Shown here: positions 1 to 12,585 of the stretch, one piece after another | How positions within the stretch are numbered: the stretch's first letter is position 1 | Layout: each line of letters starts with the position of its first letter | NCBI GenBank assembly: GCA_023653785.1 | Contig: JAMKCH010001622.1 | Location: forward strand, 1 to 64,000 | Direction: 5' to 3' | DNA length: 64,000 nt | Origin: Ophioderma brevispina | Lineage: Eukaryota; Echinodermata; Ophiuroidea; Amphilepidida; Ophiodermatidae | Translations under genes and position numbers: made by a program | The notes under the pieces: generated by a model | The model's database searches: none | The model's input: the letters and a program-made list of their open reading frames with translations, nothing else | Told to the model about the DNA's origin: nothing

Positions 1-619
1 CCGTAATAGTAAAACAAAATGTCGGCTGTTTTCCATTACACCTGTTTTAAAATTTAAAAGATATTTCGTATGTCTATCAAAATATGGATTTATATAGATC
101 ATTTAATAACATGTCAAAATTACAAAGTTCTCATCAAATATTAAATACCCGTAAATCAGTTATTTGTAACAGTGAGAGTCATAAATGAATGATTAGTATC
201 ACAAAACAAATCCCTTCTGAGAGAACGGTTGGCTTTGCATAGTGTATTAGATTCAGACTACGGGTGCAGTTATTGCTTCGAATTTCCGCGAAATGTTTGT
301 TTGATTTAATCATTGTAATTTTTTTTCACAGTATTGAAGTAAAAATTAACAATGAAATCAGTGTAAGTCACAAAAATAGTTGCACGCGCACACAGGATCG
401 ACTGGGGTGACCTTCTAACCCTGAAATACAGCGCAGAGCAATTTTCGTGAAAAGCTTGAGTAGGAAAGTTTTTAATTGATTCCTAACATGCACAACAAGA
501 ATTTTCGCTGTGTTAGGTTCACTTTAAGTATTTACTTAAAACATCCCAGCCCAATAAAATATCGTAATATCGTTTTGATATGGTGAACGCAAAACTATAA
601 CGCCAATGGGCCATTCTTC
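1..619. other. AT-rich non-coding stretch
   Basis: No open frame with recognisable protein content and no clear repeat boundary is visible here. The sequence is AT-rich with short homopolymers, as in most of the window. Confidence 0.5.
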
Positions 620-952
620 GGTCACGTTTGTGACCTAAAAAGGGTAAATTTGGATTACCCTTTAGTAACCAAAACCTTTAGTCCAAACATAACCAAAATA
701 ATGTTTCCACTTTCGCTAGATTGGTCATTTAGTCATGAGGGGCAAGTTCGGCACGTTTGTGACGTCAGACAAAAATGGATTTTTAGAATTAAAAATTCAG
801 CTGATTCTGTGATTATTTACGTACTCACATACTTATAATTATTTCACAAAGACAATGGTACAATTAAAATTAACAAGTAAACTTTACATGGTAATTTAAT
901 TTATATCATTAAGTACGGTCACGTGTGTGACATTGGTGGTTACGTGTGTGAC
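620..952. repeat. Cluster of four GTCACGT-type near-palindromes
   Basis: Four copies of the near-palindrome GGTCACGTKTGTGACN occur at about 620-635, 750-763, 917-931 and 938-952. The first is almost perfectly self-complementary, and the third contains the E-box core CACGTG. Open frames on both strands here only translate these motifs. Whether they are a degraded repeat or a binding-site cluster cannot be decided from sequence alone. Confidence 0.4.
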
Positions 953-1079
953 ATCTCCATTATCTAATAACACAAAATTGGTGACCATTGTTAATGTGCT
1001 CCAAAAGCGAAGTTGTAATAAAATCTTGTTTATTTCCATATTCTCAACTATTTCAAACACTTTTATCACATTGTCATCA

Positions 1080-1288
1080 GTAATCACTATGAGTTACAAT
1101 ATGCTCATTCACCAAGGACACAGTTCAGTGGGTTGTACATGACATACATTGACATGAACTGACCTTGTGTGATCTGGGTATTATATATCATACCCAAAAA
1201 CCAGGGGTGTATTTTCTAAATACACTGGTGAATGGAAGGTACTGAACTGTGCCAAGGGAATTGAGATTTTACTAGCTCAGTCATAATG
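1080..1288 (+). repeat. Dispersed repeat family D, copy 1
   Basis: This ~210 bp segment recurs at 30265-30470 in the same orientation and at 25950-26150 inverted. Shared landmarks are CTCATTCACCAAGGACA, the core CCAGGGGTGTA, and the right edge GGGAATTGAGA followed by TTTACTAGCTCA. Its two ends are partly inverted copies of each other (CACAGTTCAGT near both edges), which suggests a non-autonomous foldback element. No coding sequence is present. Confidence 0.6.
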
Positions 1289-1289
1289 A

Positions 1290-4200
1290 ATAACCTGCAA
1301 AGACCTATGCTACTCCTAGTACGCAGATTTCCTGCGTTGAAATAGTGCAAGTCTGCTAAATTTGGAAACTTCACTCCAAACTTTCAAAAGACGGATGGAA
1401 ATTGGGTGTAAACCAGTCTTTATTGAAATGGTTTTCTTGTTTAAACTGATCATAATTCATATTTTAACTAATAATAAAAGTTAACACTGTACCCTTCTTC
1501 TAAGACGAGAAATTAGGCGGAATAACTAAGCCTAGCTGATTTGTCAGGATAGTTTTCTTATGTGTGAGAAGCACATTTTCAAAAAATTCCCCAATATCCC
1601 CCACTTGTGCCAATTGGTGGAATAACGGGCTACAGTTTATACAGGGGTAAACATTAAAATGATTCAATTGAGCTAAATCATAGCATTATATGTAATCGTT
1701 CTAGTCATACTGATAGAAAAATGTATAGTTTTTGGCATACATGGTCAAATTATATTCAACGTCACCTGTGGTGTCCAATTTTCAAAACATTCCCCGTTTT
1801 AAAATTTAAATGAAACTAAGTCAATTCCAAATTACTCGTACATGTTTATGGCATAAAATGCTCATTCACACTATCTACAATCTACATCTCCGAAATATGT
1901 CCTTATCGGGCCGTGGCTTATGACCTCCCACATACACTATACAATCCTGTCATATAAGAAAACAACTGTTTAATATATCTTTCAGTTTTCAAGTGAATAA
2001 AAACAACTGGGCATAGGAAAAAAACACAAAATTTACACTTACCTGTTTACCTCCCTCAACTGTGAGTGCATTGCTGTTTTCTGATCTTTCTATTTTCGGA
2101 CTTTCTATTCGGGAAAAATGAAAGGATTTGGTTAAGAAATGAGGCAGATATGAAAGGCTGATCATTTAACCCAAATTTCCAATGGGATTTTTACACAGTT
2201 AGTGGGGTTCAGTTCCATCATTTTGTCTGAATATGGTGACAGATCTTTCTGACCTTTGCTTCGCAAGGAAAATTCAGATAATCAGATCAGTGAATTTGAT
2301 GACAATCCGTGCAATGAGTCTATTAATTAAATGTATCAGATTATGAATGTTAAACATTGTAAACATTCAAATTCCAAAAACCAATTAAAACCAATTATTA
2401 CTGGGTAGATAGTGAAAACAAGACACCTTGTAATAACTTTATTCTCTATTTTAGCTTCAAGACCAGTGTCATAAGATTGAAAACGTTTTAAAATTCTTCA
2501 ATTCAAATGTATAAAGTTCGTATGAAGGAAGGGACTAATTAAAGAACTAAGAAAGGAAAAGAGACAGTATGATAATAATTTCTCAATCAGCCCATTTATA
2601 GATGATGGACCTTGGACGTCACTTGTTGATCATTCAGGGACCCCTCTGTTGTTTTAGTTTTTTTTTTTTTTATGGGCAGGCAAAAAGATTACAGTAAGTT
2701 TTGTGACAGACCAAATAAAATCTGGGTAGAAATTACTTGCAGGATCGTTCCTGATCTAAGGTCACAAAATGCAGCTGTAGCATTATGCTTATTATGCTTG
2801 ATAAGAATAGTTAGTATATTTAAGTCGAAACAGTTACAGCAAAAAAAACAGGAATTTCCCCATTGCAAAGTATGGTGCTTTTGACTGCCAGTTTCTCTCT
2901 GTACACCAACAGGGGGGCGCATAAAACATAACAAATGTCACCTCAATCTATACATAACGTTATAAAGTTTTGAACAACTGACTACAATGACCTTGGGGAG
3001 ACTCGGGTAAGAACAATATCAGTGTCTTTAGAAAACAGTGATATTTTGAGCAATATTGTTTATATGCAAAAAACCTCTTATTTAAAATACTGTATCTGTA
3101 CAATTCGTTTTAAACATGTCCTTGATCAATGAAAGTGCATCGAATCAAGTTGATTGTCTGCAATACTTCATGCAAAGAAAGAAACCCCCAAATCTGTTTA
3201 CAAACATGCTGTTTGATCCAGTGAAAGGTCTTCTTCTTTTCTCGGATCCATGGCCTTTTTTTATAATTTTATGCAAAACAATATGTAGAAAAACTGACAG
3301 GCTTTTTTATGTGTTTTTTTTTAAAAGAAAAAATGTTTTGTTATTACTTTTAATATGCCAGTACCAAAAAAACACTTTAGGAGGAATACCATTGACCAAT
3401 ACGAGGGAGCGTATCAAATGCCCTTATCCAAAAGTGGTGTTACTCTGTAAACTCCATTGGAATAGGGGGGAACAAAATGGATCAGCTAAACAATTTATAT
3501 CTACTCATTTCTTCACCAAATTCCTTTGTTTTTCAGCATAGAAGGTAGAGAATATGTTAGATTATGAAAACGTCAACTGTGCCACAGTTGAGTAAAAGGT
3601 CAGATCAAATTTTGTAAATAAGGTTTACATTATCATACCTTTTTAATCCTTTGAGGACATGCCACAAACGTTGGTATACACTTGAACGCACGTTTGAAAC
3701 GTTTTAGGAATTTGACCTGTACAAAACTTTACTCCCTTATTCTAAATGGCACAAAGGGGACTTTTGATATGTTGTTCCTTACCACATCATCGTGGAAACT
3801 TTCCTGATAAAAATCAGTCATGGCTTATTATTTTTGAGTGATTTTATATATCTTGGACTTGTCTTTTTCAACAAAATACACAGGTTTTATAGCTTTCCCG
3901 GTCAATTTAATAGTAATTTCATTCGAGTTAACTTTTGGGTTATTCGCTTTCGCACGAATTTGAACGCACGCTAAAAAGTATATTTCAGATTGCATACAAC
4001 TTATCCAATTTCACAAATCGTTCAAGCGGTTAAATGAATAGAGCATTCAATCGCCTAATAAATGGCCAATCAATTTCAATGAAACGGTACGGAATTAGGA
4101 GATACGGTATTCAAAAGCAAGGGTGATAGGTTCAAGTGGTTTCTTGTGCAAAGGAATTCGTTTCCGTTCGTTCAAATATACAGCAGCTACAATCTTTTCA

Positions 4201-6470
4201 GAACGGCAATTTCTTTTTGGTTGCGAATGAGGTGATCAATAGGCCTACAATTGTCAGCAAATATGTATATATTTCTAGAAGGGCCTTAGATAATGTAATG
4301 ACTGGTATATGATATGACCATATTGAAAGACAATAACAAAACAGGTTCATAGTTGAATAATTAAAGATATGATCATGTACGCAATTACAATGTGGTACAT
4401 AGAGTTTATCTCAACACCTTAAGTTAAACACATTGTAGAAACTGTGGCCTGGAATTACACATTTTCCTAAAATAACTAGTCATCTAAAATTTCTTATATA
4501 TATCCCTCACGTCCTGTTTCGGAAATGACTACCAACCTGACGATCAGCGCAAAAAAAGTTGAGGTAGCGGTATTTTTCTTGTAAAGATCTAGGGACAATT
4601 TCCCCCTAATACCAAGGCGGGGTCCCTTCCGTGATTTTTGAAAAATGACAAAAATGGCATTAGGCACAATAATGTTCAAATAGAATTCATCCAGGAAAAA
4701 ATTCTTACCGTAGAAAAATTTAACTTTGTTTGGGACAAGGAACAATTGCGTAAGTAAAAAATGGTACTTGATGAAACTCATGTTTTTATATATTTAGCAT
4801 TCTAAAGTTATACTGTGTAATGGTTATGTAAAGGCCTATGGTACAAGCCGTTTTCTGCAAGACTGTCAACTATAGAAATCATTGCACATTGACTTTATTT
4901 ATTCACCCCACCAGTGTATATACATGCGAGTATACCAATGGTAGTGTTTGTTTCTTCTTATGTTTATAACGTGGAAATTGTTTTTAATAATTCTGAGATA
5001 CAATAAACAAAGAAAACCATCAAGCAAATAATCAATGCAAAAAACCAAAATAGAAAATATATAGAAGAAAAAGAAAAAAGAAAGGGCCTAGAACAAACAA
5101 AAAAGAAAGAGAATTAACAAAAGAAACAAAACATTTTATGATGATCCTAATTACTTACTGGTTATCGTATCTTTTCCAATAAATAATTATTCTACAGTAT
5201 TATATAGAAAATTATTTAAAGATTAATTAAACTTTGAAAGATTGTTCATTTATCAAATAGAATGCCGGACAATGTAAATGAAATGAATGAAACTGAAAAC
5301 AGAAGTAGACTCGCGTTGCTACGTGACGACATACACGGTGAAATTGTATGTCCTTTGATCACATTCCTTGAGTTTATCACAAAATTGTTTGAATAAAAAC
5401 TCATTTTATTGAACCAAACGAATCTAATTGCACGAAAATTATTTCCGCTGCTTAAAAACGAAGTTAAATACACCAAAATGAAATTGAATGACTGAAATGA
5501 ATAGTCGATCAAATTCATCACGAAATTGAAAGACTATAACACTTATTTGAATGAAATAATTACGAATTTGACCGAAAAACCCTATATTAAGAGAACAAGA
5601 CAGTTATCGAACATTTCTTTGTAATTAATTTTATACTGGCGTTTGCCTTATCCCATTTACGAAGCGACAGCGTAAAATGTTTTGAAAATATTTTGAATCC
5701 AGAACGAGAGTGACGTAGACGCTTAGGAACATTTTTATTCTTGATGATGGTCTGAATTACTCTATGCATTAAATCTATATCAATTACCTTAATTTTACAT
5801 CATAATCGGTAATAAGAATTACAAAACAGAATCAGTGTAAGTGTTTTGACAAAGATTTCGTGAACCGTATTAAACAAAATACAATTACGTATTTTCACAG
5901 AGTCAAATCTAATTAACATTAAAAAGTGACATAATATGGGGAAAAAGAACCCTTCACGTACTTGATATTGGAATCCAAGTTATTAGTAATATTGGCATTA
6001 CGTACGAAACACCACATTAATTCAAAAAGTATGTTTTATGCACGTCATTGAAATCCCAAGGCATTTTTTTAAATCAGCCATCAATTACTATTTACATTAT
6101 CTAAATAACAAATTCACGTATGAAATTAATTTAAGCACCCTTTCCTTAACGTGAAGTAGCATACCTAATATCACATTTGCGTGCTTAAAACCGTTTTGTT
6201 TTGAATTTCATATATAAACATTGGAAGATATCGTTCTTCACGGCATTGTTCTTACCAAACCTTTCTTCTCCCATTTTTAATTAAAGCATTACATGTATGA
6301 TTTCTAGCGAAATATGGCCAAGCATGTTCTCTGATTTTGCTAAATAAAGAATTATGGCAATTAAGACATTTGTAAAAACGCTTTTCCTATACAATAAGTG
6401 CTGCCTTCAGATCGGGGGTCCCCGATACGATAATAAATTTATTTCAAGACAATTATGTAGACCATCCACA
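1290..6470. other. AT-rich non-coding DNA, nothing recognised
   Basis: Over 5 kb with no recognisable domain, RNA gene or well-bounded repeat. The longest frame (3116-3541, plus strand) is rich in Phe, Leu and Lys, as expected when AT-rich DNA is translated, and has no known motif. Short A- and T-runs occur throughout, for example 11-12 T near 2660. Introns or regulatory DNA of an off-window gene could lie here, but nothing shows it. Confidence 0.45.
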
Positions 6471-6476
6471 ACCACG

Positions 6477-6478
<2 letters not shown>

Positions 6479-6514
<36 letters not shown>
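6479..6514 (+). repeat. Mononucleotide (G)36 run
   Basis: Thirty-six consecutive G residues follow ACCACGTT and precede TTTTACTTC. A run this long is a microsatellite with very strong G-quadruplex potential. Its assembled length is unlikely to be exact, because G homopolymers are hard to sequence. Confidence 0.9.
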
Positions 6515-6516
<2 letters not shown>

Positions 6517-6866
6517 TTACTTCATTAAAATAAACTCACCGGTTCCAATATCTTAATATCGTGAAAAAGTGGGGGCGTGTGTCATGTGAAATACAATACT
6601 ACAGGCTGATTCCAAAAGAAGTTTATTCATTTTAATTGTAGTTTAGTAAAAAAAAACTGTAAGAAATTATTGTAAACTAAATAGCATTAGAAAGCGCAGT
6701 TTCTGAATGTTTAAATTTAAAAAATGAATTTGCTCGTGTCAAACCCGAGTTATACTAATTTGAATAAAAGCACCGATTTCTTGAATTGAATCAGTTTCTA
6801 TTTACACAAAATCAACAATGCGTGAACAAGAACGTCTCCATTGGTTTTCAACTTTCATTGTCAAAA

Positions 6867-7100
6867 TTAAAGTTTTCTCTGGGTAGATGGATCACGTTGC
6901 AAAATCTTATAGTTTTTTAAAATAATGTTCCGGATGGCGACGTGGCGAGGATGGTAAGTAAGCACGATTGGGGTGCGGCCGGTGTCATCATCGAAGGAAT
7001 GATGGAGTGCATCATCACGTTGAACTTTGTTGATACGTGTAATAGCAGACTGGGTTATTTGATCTGGATAACCGCGATCCCTGAAGAAACCGATCAGGCG
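6867..7100 (-). pseudogene. Penelope-like element, post-RT region
   Basis: In-frame text FFRDRGYPDQI, INKVQRDDAL, LTYHPRHVAIRNII and KILQRDPSTQRK matches the segment that follows the RT palm in Penelope-like ORFs (RGYP, then TYHP, then a ..IL..DP motif). It ends at a stop near 6867, before any linker or GIY-YIG nuclease. The N-terminal part of the same open frame (about 7274-7100) is not PLE-like and translates inserted DNA. Confidence 0.8.
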
Positions 7101-7545
7101 CGTAAGCAGGGACAGAGCCTCCGTGAGGGCAAGACTACCAAGAGTTTTCCCCATTTTTTTTCGGCTCGCTTCGCTCGCCGGGTTAGACCCATAGTTTTTT
7201 CTAGACGGTTCCAATTCTGAAGGGGGGGGAACGAAGCCACTTCGACCTGCTGGAGCAAACCCACCACAACACACTTAGGTTTTCTCCTTCCCCTTTACTT
7301 ATCTCTTCGCATTCCCTGCTATTGATCCTTTTCCCTTCGTCTTTCCCCCTTTCGTAGCTCTGTTGCCATCTCATTACCAGGGTCTTATCTTTTTAACATG
7401 CTCCTTCCCTTGCATTATCTTTCTCCCTCTTTCTTCCCCGGTTCTTCCCCCTTCTGTTCGTCCCCATTGTTTAGCTTCTCCGTCCCCATTTTAGTTTGTC
7501 CGGGGGGCAGTCTGCCCCCCTGCCCCCCCCCCCCCCCGCTGGTTA
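7101..7545 (+). other. Pyrimidine-rich insert splitting the PLE
   Basis: From about 7265 the plus strand is strongly C/T-rich with few G, ending in two C-runs (about 7516-7537). The left part contains a short GGCTCGCTTCGCTCGCC inverted motif. The RT reading frame stops making sense at the right edge and PLE coding resumes at the left edge, so about 440 bp has been added relative to a normal PLE. It resembles the C/T-rich blocks at 14360-15540 and 20866-21104. Confidence 0.6.
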
Positions 7546-7569
7546 GCCATGCTGAAAAACGATCTTTCA

Positions 7570-8355
7570 TCAGCGACTCTGTAAAGTCATCTTCTTGGCT
7601 GCAGATACGCTTGGCACGGAGTAATTGACTGAACGGAATGGATTTTTTGGAATGGAATGGAATGGATGCTGGTGGTGGCTGGATTCATAACGAAGAAAGT
7701 TTAGGGCGTCAGTGTCCTTATAATGAATGGTGGTTTCAATCCTATCACCGTTAATGGATAATTCCAAATCCAAGAATGGGAGGTTACTGTTGAATATCTC
7801 GTGAGTGAAGGCAACGTTCGGGTGGTAACTGTTGACATAGTCTATGAAGGACTCAAGATCTTGGCGCTCCCCAAGAAAACCCCCCAAAATATCGTCGATG
7901 TACCTCTTAAAGAGCACAGGAGTAGGTCTTTTGTATTCGCTCATCAAATTCCTTTCAATATATCCCATGGTAAGACAAGCGATACCACAGCCAATCCGGG
8001 ATCCCATTGGAAGGCCCCTGCATTGTCTGTAAAATTTCCCATTGAACTGCATGTCATTGGTACTGAAGATGAGATTGAATAGCTTCAGAAGGGTGTCGGT
8101 GGATGTATTTTTGGTCACTCCGCATGTAAGGATTAATGAAAGGGCTTCCATGCAAAGCTCATGCGGAAGGCTAGTGTATAGTGAGGGATGTCCATTTTGA
8201 ACAAAAGGGTATCTTCCGGTTGTTCGAGTTTGAGATACCTTCAAAATACGTAGAGCGTAAGGAGAGTCCTGTACAGATGTCGGAGCTGCTTGACCAGGGA
8301 GAGTAGTAAGAAATAGGTACAGGTGGTACTTCGCAACGTAAACTGTATAGGGCAT
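7570..8355 (-). pseudogene. Penelope-like reverse transcriptase fragment
   Basis: The 261-codon frame carries the RT palm: LYTSLPHE near residues 59-66, GLPMGS at 114-119, the catalytic YIDD at 152-155 (about 7902-7891), and FLDLELS at 194-200 followed by IHYKDTDALNFL. This is the PLE order, unlike LINE or Ty3 RTs. The frame is the right one from about residue 55 to 235; upstream coding (EQPEDTLLFKMD-like) lies in another frame near 8200. After HSIPK the correct frame changes at an A-run near 7645, where RAKRICSQEDDF-like coding continues in a neighbouring frame. The protein copies RNA into DNA in intact relatives; this copy is inactive. Confidence 0.85.
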
Positions 8356-8369
8356 GAATGCGACGATAC

Positions 8370-11355
8370 AATTGTGGCGACCCGGTGTGTTCAGTTTATG
8401 ATTTTTGGTACATATTAAAAAGGTTTGCTTTTAATTGCTCTTAAGGTTTTTTTAAATTGTTAAATATTTGCCATTGTAATTTGAATCAGCGTCTGTTGCC
8501 TTATACGTGGGTCTTTTGACGGCCGGCATTTAGACGGTTCGCTGTCCCTGACCTGCTGAACACAAACGATGAGCCGTTTTACCAGCATTCTGGTACAAGC
8601 TATCTGTAATTTGTATTCTTTTATTTAAAATCTGTAATTGTATTTAAGAAAAATTGGTAATTTGTATTGAAGAAATTGTAATTATTCTTATTTAGTGTTT
8701 GCTGTAATTGTAGTTTTGGGATATGATTATGAACATTCATTAGATAGAGAAAGCCCAGCGGGGAGGGAAGCACATGAAACGTTGAATCATGCCAGTAGTG
8801 ACTTCCCGTCACCAAACATCGAACAGGGATGATCGTTATAGCCCTACCATTCTACATTTCCGGGCCAAAACATGGAAATCTATCAATATATCTACCATCC
8901 AGGAACCCGACAGCACCTCAGCTATTCCAGACATTCTAAAAACAAAAAAAATGATCCCATCATGGCTGGGCAGTCCAGTCAACACGGAACTCCAGCAACA
9001 TTCGTTGACATTCCTAAAGAAACAAATGAAAAAATTTCTCACATTTATGGAAAATTGCCCGTTTCTGTCCGTTTCGTAAAACGACGGTCTCTATTTCTGA
9101 TGACATTATTGAGAATTGAGGTGGACATTTTTGTGATAAACTGAAAACCTGGTGGGATGAAGCGATCCTGTGGTCATTGCGGAGATGCTGGCTGAGGGAT
9201 ATTCCTTCCTGCACTTTCCCAGGAAGTCTGTGACCAGTGGTGGGGGATAATCCAAAAAACTTGCCTAAACATTCCAAAATACACCCACGGGCATTAATAC
9301 ACCTTCTTTTGAGAATGCTTGTGTGGTAATTAACAAAACTAGTGTTAGACTAATCCTGGGTATCGTACACCACTGTCAACTACTCCGTACTCGGCCAGCC
9401 ATTGATGTATATGTTAAAAACACAAACTTAACCAAAACTAAATTCTTCAAATACATTTATTATTTACTTTGTACACTTGTTACAAATAAAATATTACTAT
9501 TACCTTAATTATAAATCTTATCTTATGTGAAAATTCAATTCAAAATTGAACCAAATATAGTTTGGTCACATCCAAAAAATATTCCCAAAAAGTTTGGGTT
9601 TCAAAAACTTCTCGATCCCAATTATCCAATTCACAACTTCAATCCCAATTTATCAATTTTCACCAATCACTGCAGTGGGTATTTTACTTCATACGATGAG
9701 TACTCTGGCTTATTTTACTCTTGAGTCCTTCAATGGTAATGTATCTAACCGCGAAGTGTATACACTTTTTAGAAGGGACTACTTGCAAGATCTTTCAGTC
9801 AGTAATTTGTAGCAGCAGCCGCGGTTTGAGTCCATTGCGAAAGTCATAACATACAACATTAATTGACGTAGGTACAGTTCAGGTGTCTTCCATCCAAATG
9901 ACGACAAATTCACAGATGTTTTAACCACTGCTATAGGGATGCCCTCCATGTCCAAACTTCAGGATGTTAACAGAATGTATAGTGGCAAAATAATATCGTA
10001 GACCAGACCAAAAACCAAACCAAAACGGTGGTACAAACGGTGGACTACAGGATTTAAAATAGACCAGAAAATATCCTTAAGTACCGGTCTCATTATCCCC
10101 AAAATTACATTGCTTGTCTTATTACACGCACAAGACAGACAAAGCAAAATAAACTCATAGGGCTCTCACCAAAATTTCAGTATAATTTAACTTGTTAGGA
10201 CACTAATCGTTTTTTACAAGTTTTCCATATCAACTTCCCCAAAATAATGTTATCTGGAAATATTCAAAGTCTGTATGGTTTTCATAATTTAGTCTCTTTT
10301 CCAATGTTATCTCTGAATCAAACCCTTTTCAAAAGAGGAATTTATTACAGGAAAATTTAGAATTCCATACATTATTCCAAAATACTATAAACAAGTTTAT
10401 GGTATTGGAAAATTTAACCCCAAAAATAAATTCATTACACCAAAATATTCTTTTAAGACTTTTTATCTTTAAGTATAACATGTATCACAAAGAAAGTATC
10501 ATGGAAAAAAATTAACTACATGAATCCTCAACAGGAATGACTTGAACCAGGAATGATGTTTCTGTCCACAGACAACATGGGACCAACACCCTCTTCAAAT
10601 GTAGCTGCCGCTTGTCCTCATCCTTGTAGATAGCAAGGCTGGTTTGCTAATCCAAACCCAATAGGAAAAAACTATGCCGCATCATTACTAAACTTAATAA
10701 ATATTTCTTCACAGCCTCCATTACTTGTTGTGAAGAAATGATGCTGGATTTATGCTGTGTGGACTTTTACAGACATGTCGTCCACATGCCTGCCTGGTTA
10801 CAAGTGTGAGGTTGGCTTTTTATTTTCAAAACTCACCCAGCCAATTCCAGACATAATACATTAAACAAATGTACTGGTCTTGGATTTCACAGAAAACAGT
10901 GTGTTCGTTCTGCCCAGGATTTCACCCATGAATAGAGCAAAACTTTTCTATAGGAATAACAAAAGAGCTATCCAGACTCATGCAACTGTCGTTGCTTTAC
11001 TGCACCGCGCGCAAAAGAAAAACAATAGTTCTAAAGTCTTTGATCATCTACCCTGGCAATTAACTTATACCAAACTACTAAAGCAAATAAAATATAGAGG
11101 ACTGGAGCAAATTTAGACTGGAGGAAATCTTAGCCTCTTGACTCTGACAATTTACTCCCCCCTAAAAAGAAAATGCCTGCTTTTTATTTAAAAGAAAAGG
11201 GGCTCAGATGACAAAAAATCTGTATAAATCCTTTCCCCTAATTCATAGTAGACTTTTCTTAAGTCTCAAGCATTTAACGATTCATGCCACCGTTAAATAT
11301 AATATCACTTCCAAACTTAGCTACTGCTTTTTAAATCAAAATCATGTTTTAAGGC
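8370..11355. other. Non-coding, unclassified DNA
   Basis: No recognisable gene. The stretch 8790-9280 is slightly less AT-rich and has overlapping frames on both strands, none with a known motif; it could be a diverged repeat. The rest is AT-rich with A/T runs. The Ty3/gypsy relic that follows on the minus strand has no clear 3' long terminal repeat in 10.9-11.36 kb. Confidence 0.4.
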
Positions 11356-11536
11356 CAGTTCAGCCATCTATAAGCGGACTCATGTAATCAGCGCCGATGT
11401 TCTGATCCCTTTTATTACTTCTAGGTCTAGATCTTGTACGGTTGCAAAAGCAAGTGCCCATCTATTATTCTAGCATTCAGGACCTTTGACCTTTTGATGC
11501 ATGGGCTAGGGGTTGATTGATCATTCAATTATGAAT

Positions 11537-11785
11537 TCACTTCCCGAAAAAAAAGAAATGTTTGGAACTTTCGACTAGCCATATTATGGCCAAGCACTCC
11601 CTTTCGGGGGGGGGGGGATCACAGAATACCTCTTCTGACAATCTGTCATTTTTCTTTGTAGCGTATGCAATAGGGATTTTAACAATCCGGTCCTGTAGAA
11701 GTACAGCTCCCAGACCAATTTCCGAAGCGTCACTTCTTAAGATAAAAGGTCGAAACTCAGATCTGCAAATGTAGAATTGGTGCAC
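11537..11785 (-). pseudogene. Ty3/gypsy RNase H fragment
   Basis: The frame shows FRPFILRSDASEIGLGAVLLQ-type sequence (first catalytic Asp in SDAS), PIAYATKK, and ERECLAIIW with the catalytic Glu. These are hallmark motifs of the RNase H domain that follows RT in Ty3/gypsy elements. The frame breaks into F-rich nonsense after ESSKH. Downstream remnants (DHQPL-like, RWAL-like, and NIGADYMSP near 11390) complete the domain. Confidence 0.85.
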
Positions 11786-11989
11786 TAGTGATTCTGTTGT
11801 TTAGAGGTTTGAAACTTGCTCCTGGATTTCTTCCCATTTTATCTTGTTAGGTTCTCCTTTTCATAATCTTGTCGGTTAGTGGACACGCAACTGAGCGGAA
11901 GTTTGTATGAACTTCCTATAGTATCCTACTAAAAAAATCGAGGGAAAGATCGTAACTGAGTCTTCGTTTGTGGTTGCTTTGCATTTTGA

Positions 11990-12585
11990 TATCATCCACT
12001 GTCTGATATAGGCTTCATGACTCCCTTACCCACTACATTGTCCTAGAAATTCTATTTCACTCGACCCGATGTAGCATTTGTAGGTATTGCAGTAAACCCA
12101 GCTTTCCTTAAACGTCTCATTACTTCTTTTCAAGCGGTTACAGTCCTCCCTGTCTGTGAGTGGATGAGTATGTCGTCAATATTAATTGTGGACCATTCCT
12201 CAATCAATGCAGGAGTTTTCTCATGATCTTGCTGAAGGTCTGTGCTTGAATTTACCAGTCCAAATGGCATGAAGTGAATTCAAAATGTCCACACTTGGAC
12301 ACTGGGACAACAAATCCTGTGTACTTTTACTATCTTCGGCCATTGGTACTTGCCAGTATCCTTTGCTTAAATCTATTGTGTGAAATAATGTCTTGGAAAG
12401 TTTGCGAACAATATTTCCTCAGGGTCAGAGATTGGCTCTGCATTGAAGACCGTTTTTGCATTTAAGCAATCTGTATCCAAACATATCCTTGTTGATCCGT
12501 CGGGTAGGCCCACCACGGTATCAAAGACAAGAGCGTATGGGCTTGTTACTATGGCGAATATTACCCATTTCCAGCATGGTGTCAA
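11990..12585 (-). pseudogene. Ty3/gypsy RT core (frameshifted)
   Basis: Motifs in order: SPYAL..DT with PDGSTRICLD and a VFNAEPISDPEEI segment (12373-12585), then TIDLSKGYWQVPMAEDSK (about 12385-12330), a degraded IDDIL catalytic box (about 12170-12150), and MRRLRKAGFTAIPT (about 12120-12075). Several stops and frame changes fall between them. The catalytic box reads IDDIL after a lost tyrosine context. Confidence 0.75.

Larger units (their letters stand above)
6867..8360 (-). mobile_element. Penelope-like retroelement relic, interrupted
   Basis: Read right to left, this holds a decayed Penelope-like element (PLE): a reverse-transcriptase core (about 8355-7570), then after a ~440 bp interruption the post-RT segment with an FFRDRGYP motif (about 7095-6867). 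At least two frameshifts (about 8200 and 7645) and the interruption mean it cannot encode a working protein. The GIY-YIG endonuclease that usually follows is not seen; the frame ends near 6867 and unrelated AT-rich DNA begins. The start upstream of 8360 is also missing. It is a 5'- and 3'-truncated copy, which is common for this class. Confidence 0.85.

Noticed and set aside
3116..3541. 141-codon plus-strand frame
   Set aside because: Low-complexity Phe/Leu/Lys-rich translation of AT-rich DNA, no motif and no splice or transcript signal.
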